From positions 7,164,501-7,228,500 of the forward strand of contig NZ_CP081299.1 in the NCBI RefSeq assembly GCF_019711195.1: a stretch of DNA of 64,000 bases, given 5' to 3'. Source of the stretch: Dyadobacter sp. NIV53. GTDB taxonomy: Bacteria; Bacteroidota; Bacteroidia; Cytophagales; Spirosomataceae. Position numbers and translations under genes: made by a program. The notes under the pieces are model-generated. The model saw nothing but the letters and a program-made list of their open reading frames with translations. It made no database searches and was not told the origin of the DNA. Every line of letters starts with the position of its first letter. Position 1 is the first letter of the stretch. Positions 25,197-34,385 of this stretch are shown here, one piece after another.

Positions 25197-26027
25197 TTAA
25201 GCCGCAATTTTCTGTTTGTTTAAAAGTTCTTCAAATTCTTTCGGTGAGACATATCCTAGAGCAGAATGAATCCTTTTTTTATTATACCAGGTTTCAATAT
25301 ACTCGAATACAATTACTGCCGCCTGCTGCTTATTGATAAAGGTATTTTGGTAAACACATTCTGCTTTTAAAGTCTTAAAAAAGCTCTCTGCAACCGCATT
25401 ATCCCAGCAATTTCCCTTTCGACTCATGCTTCTAATAACAAGGGGGTTTTTATCCAGCAAGCTTTTAAATTCATTGCAAGCATATTGAATTCCCCGATCC
25501 GAGTGGAAAATTAATTCACTTGTAATACTTCTATTTTTACAAGCCATTTTCCATGCAGGTATCACAGTATCAATGGCTTTCATGGTTGAGCTAAGTGCCC
25601 ATCCTACTATTTTCCTATCAGCTAAATCCAGTATCATGGTGAGATATAGCCAGCCTTGTGTCGTCTTAATATACGTTATATCAGATACCCACGCAGTGGC
25701 TATTTTATCCACTTTGAATTGCCTGTTAAGCTTATTTTCCACAACCGGATATTTATGCTCAGAATCCGTTGTGATGCGGAATTTTTTCTTAACAATGCTT
25801 CTTATTTTTGCTTTTTTCATCAGTCTGGCAACCCTCGGACGAGACACTTTTACATCCTGCTTAATCAACTCCCGAGTGACCCTGGGGCTTCCGTATGTTT
25901 GTTTACTTTTACTATGAATAACCCTGATTTTTTCAGTAAGAGCCTGGTTTTCAATGGCTGCATTTGATAATTCACTGCTCAACCAAGTATAAAACCTGCT
26001 TCTGCTTACCTTAAAAACCATGCACAT
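25197..26027 (-). CDS. IS3 transposase OrfB (DDE integrase)
   Basis: Catalytic part of the transposase, with HTH_21 region and an rve core. The DDE residues are in WVSDITYIKTTQGWLYLT, IFHSDRGIQYACNEF and CWDNAVAESFFKTLKAE. The listed start at MCMVFKVSRSRFYTW is internal to the natural product: the protein is made as an OrfAB fusion by -1 slippage at the A6G site in orfA (T6 at 26109-26114 on the + strand). At 276 residues it is complete and looks active. Confidence 0.93.
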   Translation of the reverse strand: MCMVFKVSRSRFYTWLSSELSNAAIENQALTEKIRVIHSKSKQTYGSPRVTRELIKQDVKVSRPRVARLMKKAKIRSIVKKKFRITTDSEHKYPVVENKLNRQFKVDKIATAWVSDITYIKTTQGWLYLTMILDLADRKIVGWALSSTMKAIDTVIPAWKMACKNRSITSELIFHSDRGIQYACNEFKSLLDKNPLVIRSMSRKGNCWDNAVAESFFKTLKAECVYQNTFINKQQAAVIVFEYIETWYNKKRIHSALGYVSPKEFEELLNKQKIAA

Positions 26028-26059
26028 TTTCTCAATGGGAAATATTTTCCGGTAATCCT

Positions 26060-26374
26060 TTATGAACCGGAATATTTGCCATCGCTCCTGGAGAAAATGC
26101 CGACAGCCTTTTTTAAGATATCTCGTTCAAGTTGTGTGTCACGAAGTTCTTTCCTTAGCCGGGCCAATTCCTGTTCCGTTTCGCTCAAAATCACCTTTCC
26201 GTTGCCAGGGAAGCTGCCATTTTGTTTCGCAGAAAGTTCTCTGCGCCAGCGGTATAGCATTGCCGGCGGAACATCTAATTCTTTTGCCAATGCACTAAGG
26301 TCTGTGCGGCTGTTGCTTAGTTCAACACTCATTAGTTTGAACTCCTTGTCAAATACTCTTCTTTCTCCAGACAT
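26060..26374 (-). CDS. IS3 transposase OrfA (HTH)
   Basis: DNA-binding helper of 104 residues: RRVFDKEFKLMSVELSNSRT, then KELDVPPAMLYRWRRELSAK (helix-turn-helix) and a leucine-zipper-like LARLRKELRDTQLERDILKK. The codons for DILKKA contain A6G, the standard slippery heptamer of the family, from which ribosomes enter the orfB frame. It is 33 bases upstream of the orfB ATG. Confidence 0.93.
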   Translation of the reverse strand: MSGERRVFDKEFKLMSVELSNSRTDLSALAKELDVPPAMLYRWRRELSAKQNGSFPGNGKVILSETEQELARLRKELRDTQLERDILKKAVGIFSRSDGKYSGS

Positions 26375-26399
26375 AAGTGTTAAGTTATAAAAGTTTCCC

Positions 26400-27101
26400 T
26401 TAACTCAGTGTCCGCTTAAAGGTAGCAAGTCCAGTATTAGCCTTAACGAGATAAGAGTCAAACACATCAGGCCAGAATTTTATAGTTAGTAGCTTGAGAC
26501 GTAGTATGTCAACGAAATCCTGGCGCTGATCAGTCATGACAGTTTCATCGTAACACCTGGCAAGAGTCCCGGCTATGAAGCCAGAAGCCTGAATGAGCAT
26601 ATCTTCTTTATCACTAACAAAGCCAAATGTACTTTCGTTGAACAGGTTAGAAATATGGTTTTGGCTTACATATTTAATGAAACCCTCCATAAAAGTGTCA
26701 GTCCCAAAAGATCCTGCAACCATTTCCAGATTTGAAAAGATCTTGAACAGTTCCCGGTCAGCGACTCCATGAATAAATTTGTAAAATGACCCTTTGTAAC
26801 GTAACCCTTCCCCTACAAGTTGTCTTTTATCAACCACCAATGCGAAAATTTGAAACGGCACTTCCAACAAATCTTCCAGAATCAGTTTCCGTTTGATGTG
26901 ATCATTGGCTACAAGATCTGAATCAATGACACCGCTTTGAAAATGTTTGTTTTGAATTGCCTTTAATATTCTTTTGGCTTCCTGTATATGGTTTTTATGA
27001 AGTATAAGAGCCGTCAGGACAAAGTGGGTTGAAACCCCTTTTTTTACAAATTCCATTCCATTGTTTCCCCACTGTTCCAGAAAGGCTATTTGGTTGTACA
27101 T
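26400..27101 (-). pseudogene. DUF3800 domain protein, 3' end replaced by IS3
   Basis: Residues 1-222 are genuine: AFLEQWGNNGMEFVKKGVST, THFVLTALILHKN, FQIFALVVDKRQLVGEGLRY and later DMLIQASGFIAGTLARC, the RNase-H-like DUF3800 fold of unknown function, common near mobile elements and defence loci. The first acidic residue lies in FLEQWGNNG. The last 11 codons (ending FKRTLS) are the terminal inverted repeat of the IS3 copy at 26433, so the natural C-terminus is lost, probably by few residues only. It may retain activity. Confidence 0.65.
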
Positions 27102-27276
27102 CTTCTTGTGTTGGCGTTCAGATTCAAATGAAATTATTGAATAGTCAATATACTGAGAGTTCCCATTTTTTTAGCAATCTGGCCATTCAAAACTAGCTTT
27201 GTCATTCTAAATGTTTATGAACGGACTGAAATTTGTTTAACAAAAAATATAATCTGGATTGGAATAGGGCAGTAAT

Positions 27277-27378
27277 GTTTTAAAATACCGTGGTATAATC
27301 GTACTCTACTCCCTTAGATTTTTCTTCACTTTTAGTTCTAAAATTGGCCTGATTTTGCCTTTTTAAATTCCATATTAG
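27277..27378 (+). repeat. Non-coding dispersed repeat, copy 1
   Basis: About 100 bases that align with 39049-39153 at roughly 70 percent identity by eye. Conserved blocks include GGTGGTAT-like, GTACTCTA, TTTTTCTTC and a shared end AAATTCCATATTAG. Both copies are in non-coding AT-rich DNA. The nature is unknown: IS end relic or a structured RNA are options. Confidence 0.5.
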
Positions 27379-27461
27379 CGGTGCACCTAAACTGATTACA
27401 TTATATTTCAGGCATACACTTATAATATAGGACTGCAGCTAATACTTGTATAAATAGCACT

Positions 27462-28216
27462 CTATCGGTGTAGTCGGGCCAGTTGCATTTCCAATGTATC
27501 ACGACCTAATACCCCGTAAAGAAGCATTGCTTCTGCAGTACGATTTTTGATCGTGGCACGTAGTGTGTTTTGAGGATAGAAGACGACCAGCAAGGCATTT
27601 TGCAGACTATCAAATTCATAGCTTCCAAATAAACTTTCAGTAGGGTCAAACCGGTATGGGTTTGGACTAAAGGCACAGCCTTCAAATCCTGCAAAATAGA
27701 CCCGGTTCCAAGCCGCATGATGTGTCAACCAAGCTGTAGCCGGGTGAACCCGGCCATTGCGTATCAGTTTTTTTACTATCCAGGTACCTTTTAGGGTTTG
27801 ACCAGAGGGATGGGTTGCGATTGATACTTTAAGGCACACAAAAGCTGAAATAATAAGTAGCAGGCGCAGGCTATGCCTGACACAATTACGCCTAAAGGGC
27901 ATAGCAGGAAAATGATCAATTAAATCCCAAAAAATCATTTTGAGTTTTTGGGCATGCAGCATAAGCAGAAACACCAGGGCCAGCAGATAGATGAACGAGT
28001 TAAAAAAGGCCTCAATGGTAATTTTATAGAATATGTTAATCAGGATAATATTTACCATCACTGGCAGAAGTATGATTGCTCCAAGAAAGGTTGTCCTTCG
28101 ATAGAGCAAAAGGACCGGTCCCCCGATTTGAAAAAGGCAACTATAACTGCCAACAGATAGGAATAACCAAAATAATACCAGGTCAGGCTCATGCCGTCAA
28201 ACGAACTTATGGGCAT
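27462..28216 (-). pseudogene. DoxX-like membrane protein, frameshifted
   Basis: The main frame (27462-28109) reads LYRRTTFLGAIILLPVMVNI, then more membrane helix and a soluble lipocalin-like end (GTWIVKKLIRNGRV, GSYEFDSLQNALLVVFYP). Upstream on the - strand another frame gives MSLTWYYFGYSYLLAVIVAF FKSGDRS, and the two join near 28115 to the order seen in DoxX-like proteins of Bacteroidota (helix, then LLLxRRTTxLGA). The frameshift and the short N-terminus indicate a broken gene. The start at 28216 is one of two possible ATGs (the other at 28192). Confidence 0.5.
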
Positions 28217-28714
28217 GTCAAGGCGGAAATAAGAGCAGATTTAGCAAAGCAGTAGCTGTCAGAGCCGATTCACAAAATTTAAAGAGCCAGGAGGTCCGGC
28301 TACCAGGTAAAGTTTGTATCATAACTTGAATACGAATCTTTCACTGGCTTGATTTATCAATTTAATATAAAGGGAAGTATAATATAAGTTGAAAATGAAT
28401 CCTAACAATGGGTTAAAAAGTCATGTGCCACTTTGATACCCAAAGTGCAATTTTCTATTTTATACTGACTGAGGCACTTTACCTGTCTTTTTAGATATTT
28501 GGCACCTGATCTAATCAACAGAAGCGTAAAGATCTGCATCTATTCCCTGGTACAATTTCCAGTTTCAATCCACCTAATCCGGAAATCAGCATTTGAAGTT
28601 TTGCAGGATAAAAACGGGAAACTTATAGCGAAGGTTTACTCTGTACAGATTTAAATGGAGGTCATTAAACTGACACTTTTTTAATGTTCTCTTGATCAGC
28701 CCGGGACTTTTCCA
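28217..28714. other. Gap of about 500 bases with a short coding relic
   Basis: Mostly AT-rich non-coding DNA. Near 28575-28652 the + strand reads LIRKSAFEVLQDKNGKLIAK and stops shortly after, which looks like the tail of an unrecognised protein. Nothing else is supported. Confidence 0.3.
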
Positions 28715-29353
28715 TCAAGCTTTTTCAGCCTTCAATTTTATGTGTGACCGGTCGGCAAATGCAAGATGATCAACCTTTGGGTTCAGCCAGTCTTCATATT
28801 CATCCGGATCCAAAACGACCAGCATACGCTCCCCTTTGTTATGAATCTTTTTCATGAGCGCATTGCCTTCTGTGGTTACGATCGTGTAACAGTATGTAAT
28901 AATACCGGTTTCCCTGTTATGCCATTCCGTAAATAAACCCGCACACAAAAATACCGAATCATCCGGCCTGGTTATCAGATACTTTGTTTTTGCGCTCTTT
29001 TTCGCGTCCGGATCTTCCCATTGCCATTCATACATACCATCCATGGCCACCAGGCAACGGTTTCCGATCTTGTGTTTGTAAGATGCCTTCTGCGGAAGTT
29101 CTTCGATCCGGGCATTCAGGCAGTTCATCCGCGCCTTTTTTGCATCCGCTTCTGTTTTAACCCAGTCTGCAATCAGTCCCCATTCGTACAGGTGAATCTT
29201 TTTACGATCATCAAACCGGACAATGGGTGTGGCCGGATTAACAAACCCGTTAAATTCTGCTGCCGGCTCAAAGGTGTCCGGTTCGTCGAATTTCGCTTTT
29301 GTCGCTTTTTCAATATCGATCGGCTTTGAAGTCAATTTTGTATGATAACACAT
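28715..29353 (-). CDS. SRAP domain protein (YedK/HMCES-like, SOS response-associated)
   Basis: Forms a covalent shield on abasic sites in single-stranded DNA. The hallmark Cys2 (MCYHTK), the Asn in NARIEELPQK, the Glu in DGMYEWQWED and the His in KKIHNKGERMLVVLDPDEYE are all present; 212 residues is full length. It lies 133 bases downstream of the dnaE-type gene on the same strand, and that gene faces a LexA-like repressor, so it is very likely part of the same damage-induced unit. Confidence 0.94.
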   Translation of the reverse strand: MCYHTKLTSKPIDIEKATKAKFDEPDTFEPAAEFNGFVNPATPIVRFDDRKKIHLYEWGLIADWVKTEADAKKARMNCLNARIEELPQKASYKHKIGNRCLVAMDGMYEWQWEDPDAKKSAKTKYLITRPDDSVFLCAGLFTEWHNRETGIITYCYTIVTTEGNALMKKIHNKGERMLVVLDPDEYEDWLNPKVDHLAFADRSHIKLKAEKA

Positions 29354-29486
29354 AACTACACTATTTTATTAAGTCGTAAGCAGATTATACAACTTTTTAA
29401 CCTAATCAAAATTCGGGCCATTGATCTTCCCATTTAAATTTTCAGATGTTAAAATTCCTTACCGGCTTTTCGTTCAAATGCCGGAC

Positions 29487-32456
29487 TTACTTCTTCCATT
29501 TGGCACTAAATTTCTCTTCTGATAGTTTTGGGTTGCCTTTCACAGCGATTTTGGCGCATTTGATGACTGTTAAAGCAGTATATCCAAATTCGAGGGTAAC
29601 GGTTCCGGCAATCAGATAAGCCCCGCTGCCTGCAAAACTGTATTCTTTCAGGCTTGGTGGAAAATGGACGGTATCAAAAAAGTTGCCTTCACTGTCCAGG
29701 TAATTGCCAAACATCATGATTTCCCCGCGCTTGGTGCGTACCGGCTTATAAGTCACGTATTCTCCCACCATACGAACCGTTTTTCCTACATGCTGCGGCA
29801 TTTCGCGCGCCAGGATATCGCCACGATAATCCGTGCGCAGCATATCAAACCAGCTACCGGAAACCGGAAATCCCAACAATTCTATTTCATCATACAAATG
29901 CTGAACCAGACTGTAATCGAAATCAGGCAGCGTTGGTATTTTTAATGGTTTTTCAAACAGGTCCATTAGCTTCGCTTTGTTTTCCAGACTATTGGCCATG
30001 TATAAGGCTTCCCATTGGAGTGTAGTTTTTACCTTTCCGGTAAAACGGAAAGCACCTGCCTTGATAAGAATGGCAACCTGCGAGGATGTAATGCCGGTAC
30101 GTGCGATAAAATTTTCCAGGCTTTTATAATGCCCGTTACTTTCTCTTTCGTTTAGTATTTTAGCAGCTGTGTTTTGCTCCAGTTCCAGTATATAATCAAA
30201 GCCCAGGTATAGGTCTGTACCGTAAAGTGAAGTAGTCACACAGCTCATATTTACGCAGGGCAAATGAATAACGGCACCTGCTTTTTTGGCTTCATTTATA
30301 TAAGTCCGGCGGTCGTAAAAACCGCCATAATTATTAAGCACACTCACCATAAATTCAATCGGAAAGTATGTTTTCAGGTACAGGCTCTGAAAACTCTCTA
30401 CGGCAAAAGAGGCTGAATGCGCTTTTGAAAAGCTGTAACCGGCGAAACTTTCCATCTGTCTCCATACTTCCCTGGCCGTCTGCTCCGGATAACCAAATCG
30501 CCTGCAGTTGTCAAAATACCTGCCTTCGATCTCTTTCAGATGCGCCGTGCTTCTGCTTTTGCCTGACATCATCCTTCTGAGCACGTCCGCATCAGCCAGG
30601 TCCAGGCCGCCAAAGAAGTGCCCGACCTTAATGACATCTTCCTGGTAGACCATCACGCCGTAGGTCTCTTTAAGCTGCTGCTCCATGACCGGATGCAGAT
30701 AAACCGTAGACTCCGGACTGCGGTGCCTTTCGATAAATGCCTTCATCATGCCGGAGCTGGATACACCTGGCCGGATGACCGAGCTTGCAGCGACAAGCGT
30801 AATGTAGTTATCACATTCGAGTTTGGTAATCAGCTGGCGCATGGCAGGTGATTCAATATAAAAACAGCCGATGGTATTGGCTGATTTGAGCTGAGCTGTG
30901 ATCCTGGGATCTGTAAAGAAGCGGTGTGGTTCTGTGATATCCACCTTTTCGCCCCGGTTTTCTCTGATAAGCTGCACGCAGTCCTTGATATGGCCCAGGC
31001 CGCGCTGGGAAAGTATATCAAATTTTTCAAACTTGATGTCCTCGGCCACATACATATCAAACTGGGCTGTGGGCAGGCCCTTGGGCGGAAAATCCAGGGC
31101 GGTGTAATTGGTGATCGGCTCCTCACTGATCAGTACCCCGCAGGCATGAATCGTCCTTTGGTTGGGAAAGTCTTCCACCATGCCTTGCAAGCTGGCAATC
31201 AATTGCAGGGCGTGCTGTGAATGATAGGCCGATGCAGGGTTTTTGATCAGCTCGTCTATTTCAGATTTTGGCAGACCGTATACTTTCCCCAGTTCGCGGA
31301 TGATGCTTCTGTCTTTGAATGTGCTCATAGCGCCCATCAGTGCCGTGTGCCGGGTCTGGTAACGGGTAAAGATATATTCGTAGACCTGATCACGGTCTTT
31401 CCAGCTGAAATCAATATCGAAGTCTGGCGGGGTTTTCCTTTTGGGATTCAGGAAGCGTTCAAAATACAGATCCAGCTCAATCGGGCACACATCTGTAATG
31501 CCCAGGCAATAGGCCACAATCGAATTGGCGCCGCTTCCCCGGCCAACATAGTAAAAATCCCGGGAGATCGCGTAGCGGATGATATCATAGGTAATCAGAA
31601 AGTAGGAGGAAAAGGCCAGCCCATCAATAATGCGCAGCTCTTTATTTACACGATCGGCTGCTTCCCTGTTGTTTTTACCATACCGGCGCACCAGGCCTGC
31701 CAGCGCCAGTTTTTCGAGTAAAAGTTTATCATCATAGGCATTACCGGTATAGTATTTTTTATTGCGGACGATACTGAAATCAAAGTAAAAATGGCAGTGT
31801 GACAAAAGTATTTCAGTGGTACGGATAATCTCGGGGTAGCTTTTGTATGTCTGGCGTAGTTGGTCCAGGGTAGGCATGATCTCATCCGGACCGGCCAGCA
31901 TCTCAGGCTGCAGGCGGGAAAAGATCAGGTTGTGATCTACGGCGCGAAGCTGCTGATGCAGCTGGTAATCTTTGGCATTCTTGACGGTAACGGGCCAGAG
32001 TACCACGTAGCGCTCCCGTATGGCATAGGGATCTTTATAAATTCTGGCCGTATCCCCTGGTTTAATGCCGATCAGCTCGTTTTCAAGAAGCCCCCTTTTC
32101 ATTTTGCTTCCGTAGGGATAGATAATATACACCTCATCGAATTCAGGCGCCATCTCATCCATCGGCTGTTTCTGCTGGTTCACTTTGCTCATCCACTGGT
32201 TTAGTTCTGCAAACCCGGCCTCGTTTTTGGCAATGCCGATATAGAGAAGCTGGTCACCGTTTCTGAATTCCATCCCTACCAGTCCGTTGATACCGGCCTG
32301 TCTGCACGCGCGGATGAAGGGAAAGACCGCTGAGGAGTTGTTGATATCGGTCAGTACGGCTGTGCTGTGGCCTTTGGCGATGAGCTCAGCAACCAGCTCA
32401 TCAATGCTGATCGTACCATAGCGGAGACTGTAACAGGAGTGGACATTCAGGAGCAT
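29487..32456 (-). CDS. dnaE: DNA polymerase III alpha-type subunit (short, damage-associated DnaE)
   Basis: C-family replicative-type polymerase of 989 residues, shorter than the housekeeping DnaE and of the kind used in translesion synthesis. It starts with a PHP domain (LLNVHSCYSLRYGTISIDEL, AVLTDINNSS), then the palm with VGRGSGANSIVAYCLGITD and the catalytic PPDFDIDFSWKDRDQVYEY, then FAGYSFSKAHSASFAVES and a C-terminal OB region. The position opposite an XRE/S24 repressor and upstream of SRAP supports mutasome-like use. No ImuB or Pol IV gene is adjacent. The frame is intact throughout. Confidence 0.93.
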   Translation of the reverse strand: MLLNVHSCYSLRYGTISIDELVAELIAKGHSTAVLTDINNSSAVFPFIRACRQAGINGLVGMEFRNGDQLLYIGIAKNEAGFAELNQWMSKVNQQKQPMDEMAPEFDEVYIIYPYGSKMKRGLLENELIGIKPGDTARIYKDPYAIRERYVVLWPVTVKNAKDYQLHQQLRAVDHNLIFSRLQPEMLAGPDEIMPTLDQLRQTYKSYPEIIRTTEILLSHCHFYFDFSIVRNKKYYTGNAYDDKLLLEKLALAGLVRRYGKNNREAADRVNKELRIIDGLAFSSYFLITYDIIRYAISRDFYYVGRGSGANSIVAYCLGITDVCPIELDLYFERFLNPKRKTPPDFDIDFSWKDRDQVYEYIFTRYQTRHTALMGAMSTFKDRSIIRELGKVYGLPKSEIDELIKNPASAYHSQHALQLIASLQGMVEDFPNQRTIHACGVLISEEPITNYTALDFPPKGLPTAQFDMYVAEDIKFEKFDILSQRGLGHIKDCVQLIRENRGEKVDITEPHRFFTDPRITAQLKSANTIGCFYIESPAMRQLITKLECDNYITLVAASSVIRPGVSSSGMMKAFIERHRSPESTVYLHPVMEQQLKETYGVMVYQEDVIKVGHFFGGLDLADADVLRRMMSGKSRSTAHLKEIEGRYFDNCRRFGYPEQTAREVWRQMESFAGYSFSKAHSASFAVESFQSLYLKTYFPIEFMVSVLNNYGGFYDRRTYINEAKKAGAVIHLPCVNMSCVTTSLYGTDLYLGFDYILELEQNTAAKILNERESNGHYKSLENFIARTGITSSQVAILIKAGAFRFTGKVKTTLQWEALYMANSLENKAKLMDLFEKPLKIPTLPDFDYSLVQHLYDEIELLGFPVSGSWFDMLRTDYRGDILAREMPQHVGKTVRMVGEYVTYKPVRTKRGEIMMFGNYLDSEGNFFDTVHFPPSLKEYSFAGSGAYLIAGTVTLEFGYTALTVIKCAKIAVKGNPKLSEEKFSAKWKK

Positions 32457-32495
32457 TTTAGCGGGTGTTTAAAGGGTTAATAAAATATTTAATTA

Positions 32496-32520
32496 CATTT
32501 GATGCTAATAATATCAAATG
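32496..32520. promoter_or_regulatory. Inverted-repeat operator between dnaE and the LexA-like repressor
   Basis: CATTTGAT (32496-32503) and ATCAAATG (32513-32520) are perfect inverted repeats with a 9-base spacer, in the 61-base divergent intergenic region. The right arm covers the first possible ATG of the repressor, which suggests that translation really starts at 32548 and that binding shuts both promoters. Confidence 0.6.
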
Positions 32521-33342
32521 CATGATCCTAATGGTACCAAAATAAAAATGGAAGCGCAAGAAATATTTTTAAAAGAGAACCTCCGGTTTCTTAGGGAGCG
32601 CCGGAAAATGACCCAGCAGGCCCTGGCCGAAGACCTGGGTTTCAGCCGTGTAAAGCTCAATGCGATCGAAAGTGGGAAGACGGCTAACCCGGTACTGGAA
32701 GATGTGGTGGGCATAGCCAAATACTTTAAGCTGGCCGCTGACACGCTTCTGACCGTGAAGCTCTCCAAACTGGGTGAGCTGAAACTCCGGGAGCTTGAAT
32801 CAGGCAGTGATGTGTATCTGACCGGAAAGAACATCCGGGTACTGGCTATCACTGTGGCGCCGGACCAGAAGGAAAATGTTGAGTACATTCCTGTTAAAGC
32901 CAAAGCAGGTTACCGGGCAGGCTTCGCTGACCCGCAGTACCTGGCAGAGCTGCCCAAGTTTAATATTCCCAACCTGCCTTCGGGAACCTTCAGAATGTTT
33001 CCTACCATTGGCGATTCGATGCTACCTGTACCGGAAGAAAGTCAGATCCTGGCCCGTTATGTGCAGGACTGGAAAAGCCTCAAACCGGACACGCTTTGTA
33101 TTGTGATTCTGAAAGCAGACCAGGACTTCGTCTTCAAGCAGGTTACCATACAGCAGGACGGGCTTCGGCTGCATTCGATGAACAGGCTTTATGAAGACTA
33201 CGTTGTTGCTTTTTCCGATGTACTTGAAATATGGGAGTATTACAGCTTCCACAGCAGACAGCTGCCCGAAGCGCTTAGCGATCTGGCTGTGGTGATCCGG
33301 GAAATCCGGAAACTGGAAGAAAGAATGGTTCTGAACCTTTAA
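32518..33342 (+). CDS. XRE/S24 LexA-like repressor
   Basis: Two-domain self-cleaving repressor. Residues about 15-75 form an XRE helix-turn-helix (ENLRFLRERRKMTQQALAED, VKLNAIESGKTANP); residues about 120-260 are a peptidase S24 domain with the possible cleavage pair in KAKAGYRAGF, the nucleophile in FPTIGDSMLPV and the Lys in DQDFVFKQV. The ATG at 32518 overlaps the operator; ATG at 32548 (MEAQEIFLKENLRF) may be the real start. It is divergent from dnaE and SRAP and likely controls them after DNA damage. Confidence 0.9.
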   Translation: MHDPNGTKIKMEAQEIFLKENLRFLRERRKMTQQALAEDLGFSRVKLNAIESGKTANPVLEDVVGIAKYFKLAADTLLTVKLSKLGELKLRELESGSDVYLTGKNIRVLAITVAPDQKENVEYIPVKAKAGYRAGFADPQYLAELPKFNIPNLPSGTFRMFPTIGDSMLPVPEESQILARYVQDWKSLKPDTLCIVILKADQDFVFKQVTIQQDGLRLHSMNRLYEDYVVAFSDVLEIWEYYSFHSRQLPEALSDLAVVIREIRKLEERMVLNL

Positions 33343-33356
33343 CCGGCACATAAGCA

Positions 33357-33599
33357 ATGCAAGCAGCTAATCAGAAAACAACTTACCGTATGCAGGTGCA
33401 TATCATCCACAGCCTTTTGCAGATGGTCAAAGCCCGCTTAAAATACCAGCCCGGCATGGATGAGGCTGATTTCATGAAGGTCAATGCACTTCTTTTCCAG
33501 CGTATTGCAGGAGCCCTGCAGGATAGTTATAACCTGGATTACAGCACCGCACATGCATTACAGGCAGCCAGGCTCTATCTGAATGGGCTGCGGCAGTAA
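33357..33599 (+). CDS. Small hypothetical protein
   Basis: Eighty residues, mostly helical and basic at the start (MQVHIIHSLLQMVKARLKYQ), with no recognised family. It begins 15 bases after the repressor stop and is probably co-transcribed with it. The ATG at 33390 (MQVHII) is an alternative start. Confidence 0.6.
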   Translation: MQAANQKTTYRMQVHIIHSLLQMVKARLKYQPGMDEADFMKVNALLFQRIAGALQDSYNLDYSTAHALQAARLYLNGLRQ

Positions 33600-33702
33600 A
33601 AGTTAATTTTATTAAAGTTATAAAAATGCAGATCAGCAAGCTGAAAAAGATAGTAACGTTATGATAGTAATTTATTTTTAAACTAAACAATCAAAAACAG
33701 AA

Positions 33703-33837
33703 ATGGCATACCCACCGGATCAAGAGCTGGTACTGTTTACCGATAAGCACAAAGTTATCCGTGAAGGAAGATATATTTTAAGTATGCATGCTTTTGTAGA
33801 GCTGGAAGGTGATGAGGGGCCAGAAGACTGCAAGTAA
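33703..33837 (+). CDS. Very small ORF, hypothetical
   Basis: ATG GCA TAC through TAA gives 44 residues (MAYPPDQELVLFTDKHKVIR ... EGDEGPEDCK), acidic at the C-terminus. Codon choice resembles the neighbours and it follows the repressor/small-protein pair on the same strand. There is no family match; it may be a small accessory gene. Confidence 0.35.
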   Translation: MAYPPDQELVLFTDKHKVIREGRYILSMHAFVELEGDEGPEDCK

Positions 33838-33949
33838 TGTTTATGCCCAGCAGGATATTGTAAGCTGGCAGTACTTAACAAGATCAGATGTTGATCAAGG
33901 ATTGATTGAGGCGCTTTAATTCAGCACATATCGCATATTTAAGAATTGT

Positions 33950-34175
33950 ATGAATAAATTTGAACAGGAGCTCACAGGCCTCGAAGGCTTTTTTACAACA
34001 GCTCAATTGCCAGCTGAACCATGTCAGCTTAATAAATATATGACTGTACATGATATAAGGCTTTTTATTACGTCTGAGGCACAAAAGATTCAGAAGGTAT
34101 GAAGGCAGTGATCTTGTTAAAGATTCACTCTTTAAGCATTTAAGGGAATTGAAAGCCATGACAGATCGTAATTAG
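33950..34175 (+). pseudogene. Small DUF6965-like gene, frameshifted
   Basis: The first frame reads MNKFEQELTGLEGFFTTAQL PAEPCQLNKY and stops at about 34101. The next frame continues sensibly as RYEGSDLVKDSLFKHLRELK to a stop at 34175. Joined, it looks like the short DUF6965-type proteins common in Cytophagales (leading LP.P..L, closing YL..L). The join lies around CAGAAGGTATG. The family name is tentative. Confidence 0.4.
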
Positions 34176-34385
34176 ATATTGATATGCTTTACAGCTTAGT
34201 AAAGCTGCTCAGCACCGTAGATAGAATGAAGTATTCCTGCTTTTGCAGTCAGGAAAAGAATTTCTTTCATGATAAAATGAAATTTATCATTGATTTGTGT
34301 TTTACAGATAAAACCGGATACGCCCTGCATTGGAATTTAAAGACAGAAAGATACAGGTTGACTGTATTGCTAAGCCTTAATGCAT

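Larger units (their letters stand above)
25167..26433 (-). mobile_element. IS3-family insertion sequence, copy 1 (1267 bp)
   Basis: Boundaries come from comparison with the copy at 50713-51979, which has exactly the same length. The ends are inverted repeats: TGGAATTGCAATAGTTAAGC at the left and, on the other strand, TGGACTTGCTACCTTTAAGC at the right. It carries orfA and orfB on the - strand. The flanks (AGAAC left, GTATT right) show no target duplication, unlike copy 2, which suggests a deletion or recombination next to it. It separates a toxin tail from a truncated DUF3800 gene. Confidence 0.88.
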
